Source: Anaerolineales bacterium
GTDB taxonomy: Bacteria > Chloroflexota > Anaerolineae > Anaerolineales > Villigracilaceae
Direction: 5' to 3'
NCBI GenBank assembly: GCA_025938055.1
Contig: JAICQC010000236.1
Span: 1 to 7,478, forward strand
Length of the DNA: 7,478 nucleotides
The number at the start of each line of letters is the position of its first letter. Position 1 is the first letter of the stretch. The notes under the pieces were generated by a model. That model worked only from the letters and a program-made list of their open reading frames with translations. It ran no database searches and was not told the origin of the DNA. This document shows positions 6,156 to 7,478 of the stretch, in pieces. The position numbers and the translations under genes are program-made.

Positions 6156-7145
6156 ATGCATTACTTCCTCGGCGCCGACCTTGGCGCCACCAAAACCCAC
6201 ACGCTCATTTCCGACGAAACGGGCCGCGCACTTGGCTTTGGGGAAAGCGGACCTGCCAACCATGAGACCGTCGGGTACGATGGCATGTTCCAAGCCATGG
6301 AGAGCGGGCTGGAAGAGGCGCTGCGCGCAGCCGGATTGAAAAAGGAAGATATCACGGGGGCAGGCTTCGGCGTGGCAGGCTACGATTGGCCCTCCGAGGC
6401 AGAAGCGACTGCCTCGGTGATCGATCGGCTGGGTCTGCACGCGCCCTACACATTTGTCAACGATGCGGTGCCAGGGCTGATCGCCGGCTCGGAGGAAGGT
6501 TGGGGCGTTGTCGTGGTGTCGGGCACCGGCTCAAACTGCCGCGGCTGGGACCAGGAACACAGGCGCGAGGGGCGTGTCACCGGGCACGGTGTATTGATGG
6601 GGGAAGGCGCAGGCGGTTCTGAATTGATGTTCCGCTGCATGCAAATTATTGGCTACTCATGGACCAGGCGCCTGCCCCCTACCGCTCTGGCAGATGCGAT
6701 GATCACGTACATTGGCGCGAAAGACCTGGAAGATCTTATGCGTGGCTACACTACCTACGAATATCAGATCGGGGCAGAGGCCGCCCGCCTCGTCTTCCGG
6801 GTGGCGGAGGAAGGCGACCAGATTGCACGCGACCTGATCTGCTGGGCAGGCACGGAACTGGGCGAGATGGCAAATGCAGTCATCCGGCAACTGGAGTTTG
6901 AAGAGCTTGCCTTTGATGTGGTGATGACCGGAAGTATGTTCGAAGGCGGCTCAATGCTTATCGAACCCATGCGCGAAACAATCCACAGGCTGGCGCCGAA
7001 AGCCCGGCTTGTGCGGCTGAGCGTGCCGCCTGTTATCGGCGCTGTCATCCTTGGGATGGAAGCTGCAGGGAACCCGGTAACGCCCGGGATTCGCAAAACT
7101 ATGAATGAGAGCATTCTTTCTCTTCGAAAGGCTCTCGTGAGTTGA
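6156..7145 (+). CDS. BadF/BadG/BcrA/BcrD-type sugar kinase, N-acetylglucosamine kinase-like
   Basis: ATP-dependent kinase of the ASKHA fold, probably phosphorylating an amino sugar or sugar at the 6-hydroxyl in the cytoplasm. It has 329 residues, usual for bacterial and eukaryotic GlcNAc-kinase relatives. Visible motifs are the first phosphate loop DLGATKT (8-14; many relatives have DGGGTKT), NDA (102-104, Asp103 the likely catalytic base by family analogy), the second phosphate loop SGTGS (122-126), GEGAGG (149-154), the adenosine-binding TGSMFEGG (258-265) and the C-terminal PPVIGAVILG (291-300). No cysteine cluster typical of the benzoyl-CoA-reductase activators was seen, so a sugar kinase is much more likely. 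The start at 6156 gives the typical N-terminus (MHYFLGADLG), yet no GGAG-like site precedes it. The gene lies just past the terminator, which suggests separate or reduced expression. Substrate could be GlcNAc, MurNAc, glucosamine or an imported disaccharide; the sequence does not decide. Confidence 0.92.
   Translation: MHYFLGADLGATKTHTLISDETGRALGFGESGPANHETVGYDGMFQAMESGLEEALRAAGLKKEDITGAGFGVAGYDWPSEAEATASVIDRLGLHAPYTFVNDAVPGLIAGSEEGWGVVVVSGTGSNCRGWDQEHRREGRVTGHGVLMGEGAGGSELMFRCMQIIGYSWTRRLPPTALADAMITYIGAKDLEDLMRGYTTYEYQIGAEAARLVFRVAEEGDQIARDLICWAGTELGEMANAVIRQLEFEELAFDVVMTGSMFEGGSMLIEPMRETIHRLAPKARLVRLSVPPVIGAVILGMEAAGNPVTPGIRKTMNESILSLRKALVS
7107..7136 (+). other. Hairpin over the last codons of the kinase gene
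   Basis: GAGAGC (7107-7112) pairs with GCTCTC (7131-7136). Inside it, after a 3-base bulge (ATT), CTTTC (7116-7120) pairs with GAAAG (7126-7130) around the loop TCTTC. That gives 11 Watson-Crick pairs within coding sequence, ending 9 bases before the final base of the kinase stop. No T-run follows, so it is at most a weak transcript-end or mRNA-stability element, or a chance product of coding sequence. Confidence 0.4.
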
Positions 7146-7146
7146 G

Positions 7147-7152
7147 TATAAA
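7147..7152 (+). promoter_or_regulatory. Possible -10 element directly before the GH18 gene
   Basis: TATAAA matches five of six positions of the TATAAT consensus and stands in a very A/T-rich patch (7147-7159) unlike the GC-rich surroundings. A transcript starting 6-7 bases after it would begin at the ATG at 7158, giving a leaderless mRNA, which fits the absence of a Shine-Dalgarno sequence. No good -35 hexamer is visible 16-18 bases upstream, so the call is tentative. Confidence 0.35.
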
Positions 7153-7157
7153 ATAAT

Positions 7158-7478
7158 ATGTTGCGAATCGCCTGCTCTCTCTGCCTGCTCGCCGTTTTCC
7201 TAACTGCCTGCTCCGCTCCCGTGGTTCCCGCGCCAGGCACCGAATCTACCTCAGTAGCCAACACACCGGAACCGACCATCATGCCCTCCCCTGCTGCTCC
7301 CGAATTTATTGTTCTGGCATATGTCACCGATGGCATCTTTGCCGACATCATTCCCTACGACAAGCTCACACACATTAACTACTCATTCCTTACCCCAAAG
7401 GCAGATGGCACTTTCAACCCTATCAACAATGGCTGGAAGCTACAGCAGATCGTGGAAACCGCGCATGAACATGATGTA
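7158..7478 (+). CDS. GH18 (chitinase-like) glycosidase lipoprotein, 3'-truncated by the window edge
   Basis: Start of a secreted, lipid-anchored glycosidase; 107 codons are visible, open to the last base. Residues 1-17 form a lipoprotein signal peptide (MLRIACSLCLLAVFLTA) and the lipobox LTAC gives the lipidated Cys18. A Pro/Thr/Ser/Ala-rich linker runs to about residue 51. The catalytic domain then begins with FIVLAYVTDGIF, followed by YDKLTHINYSFL, the first-strand and KLTHINYAF block typical of GH18 enzymes (chitinases, endo-beta-N-acetylglucosaminidases and YaaH/SleL-type spore-cortex or peptidoglycan hydrolases). The catalytic DxxDxDxE motif lies beyond the window, so activity and exact subgroup cannot be confirmed. 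ATG 7158 is chosen because the signal peptide starts there. The gene begins 12 bases after the kinase stop and has no recognisable ribosome-binding site. Its role would be to release oligosaccharides at the cell surface for the importer. Confidence 0.85.
   Translation, partial: MLRIACSLCLLAVFLTACSAPVVPAPGTESTSVANTPEPTIMPSPAAPEFIVLAYVTDGIFADIIPYDKLTHINYSFLTPKADGTFNPINNGWKLQQIVETAHEHDV

Noticed and set aside
5997..6440. 147-codon minus-strand frame across the GH4-kinase junction
   Set aside because: It crosses the terminator hairpin and overlaps two well-supported genes; no domain was seen.

Overview
The window reads as one carbohydrate-utilisation locus, with every gene on the + strand. It contains seven genes: a LacI-type regulator cut by the left edge, an ABC sugar importer (lipoprotein binding protein plus two permeases), a family GH4 NAD-dependent glycosidase, a BadF-type sugar kinase, and the start of a GH18 (chitinase-like) lipoprotein cut by the right edge. 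The organism is most likely a free-living member of the Chloroflexota, perhaps Anaerolineae. The hints are the Pro/Ala/Thr/Glu-rich linker after the lipobox of the binding protein, the style of both permeases, and an importer paired with a phospho-glycosidase rather than a PTS. This is recollection of family style, not a database match.

Layout. 1-912 encodes the regulator, from the end of its DNA-binding domain to the C-terminus. 913-1014 is a 102-base gap with a 13-base perfect Shine-Dalgarno-like string that has no usable start codon after it, then the real ribosome-binding site of the binding protein. 1015-2535 is the binding protein. A strong stem-loop (2551-2583) separates it from the permeases at 2614-3642 and 3659-4798 (or from 3653). 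The GH4 gene (4800-6098) starts one base after the second permease ends. A hairpin followed by a T-run (6109-6140) looks like an intrinsic terminator. The kinase (6156-7145) starts 15 bases after it. The GH18 gene begins at 7158 and runs off the window. No ABC ATPase, PTS component, RNA gene, insertion sequence or CRISPR array was seen.

How the genes may work together. The surface GH18 lipoprotein would cut a beta-1,4-linked N-acetylglucosamine polymer (chitin or peptidoglycan-like glycan). The binding protein and permeases would import the small oligosaccharides, powered by a shared ATPase encoded elsewhere. The GH4 enzyme carries the CN(V/I)P signature of the 6-phospho-beta-glucosidase subgroup, which normally needs a 6-phosphorylated disaccharide. 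Since an ABC importer delivers unphosphorylated sugar, the neighbouring kinase is a candidate to supply the phosphate. That would be a PTS-free counterpart of the E. coli chitobiose (chb) route. The gene identities are well supported; the substrate and the order of steps are inference.
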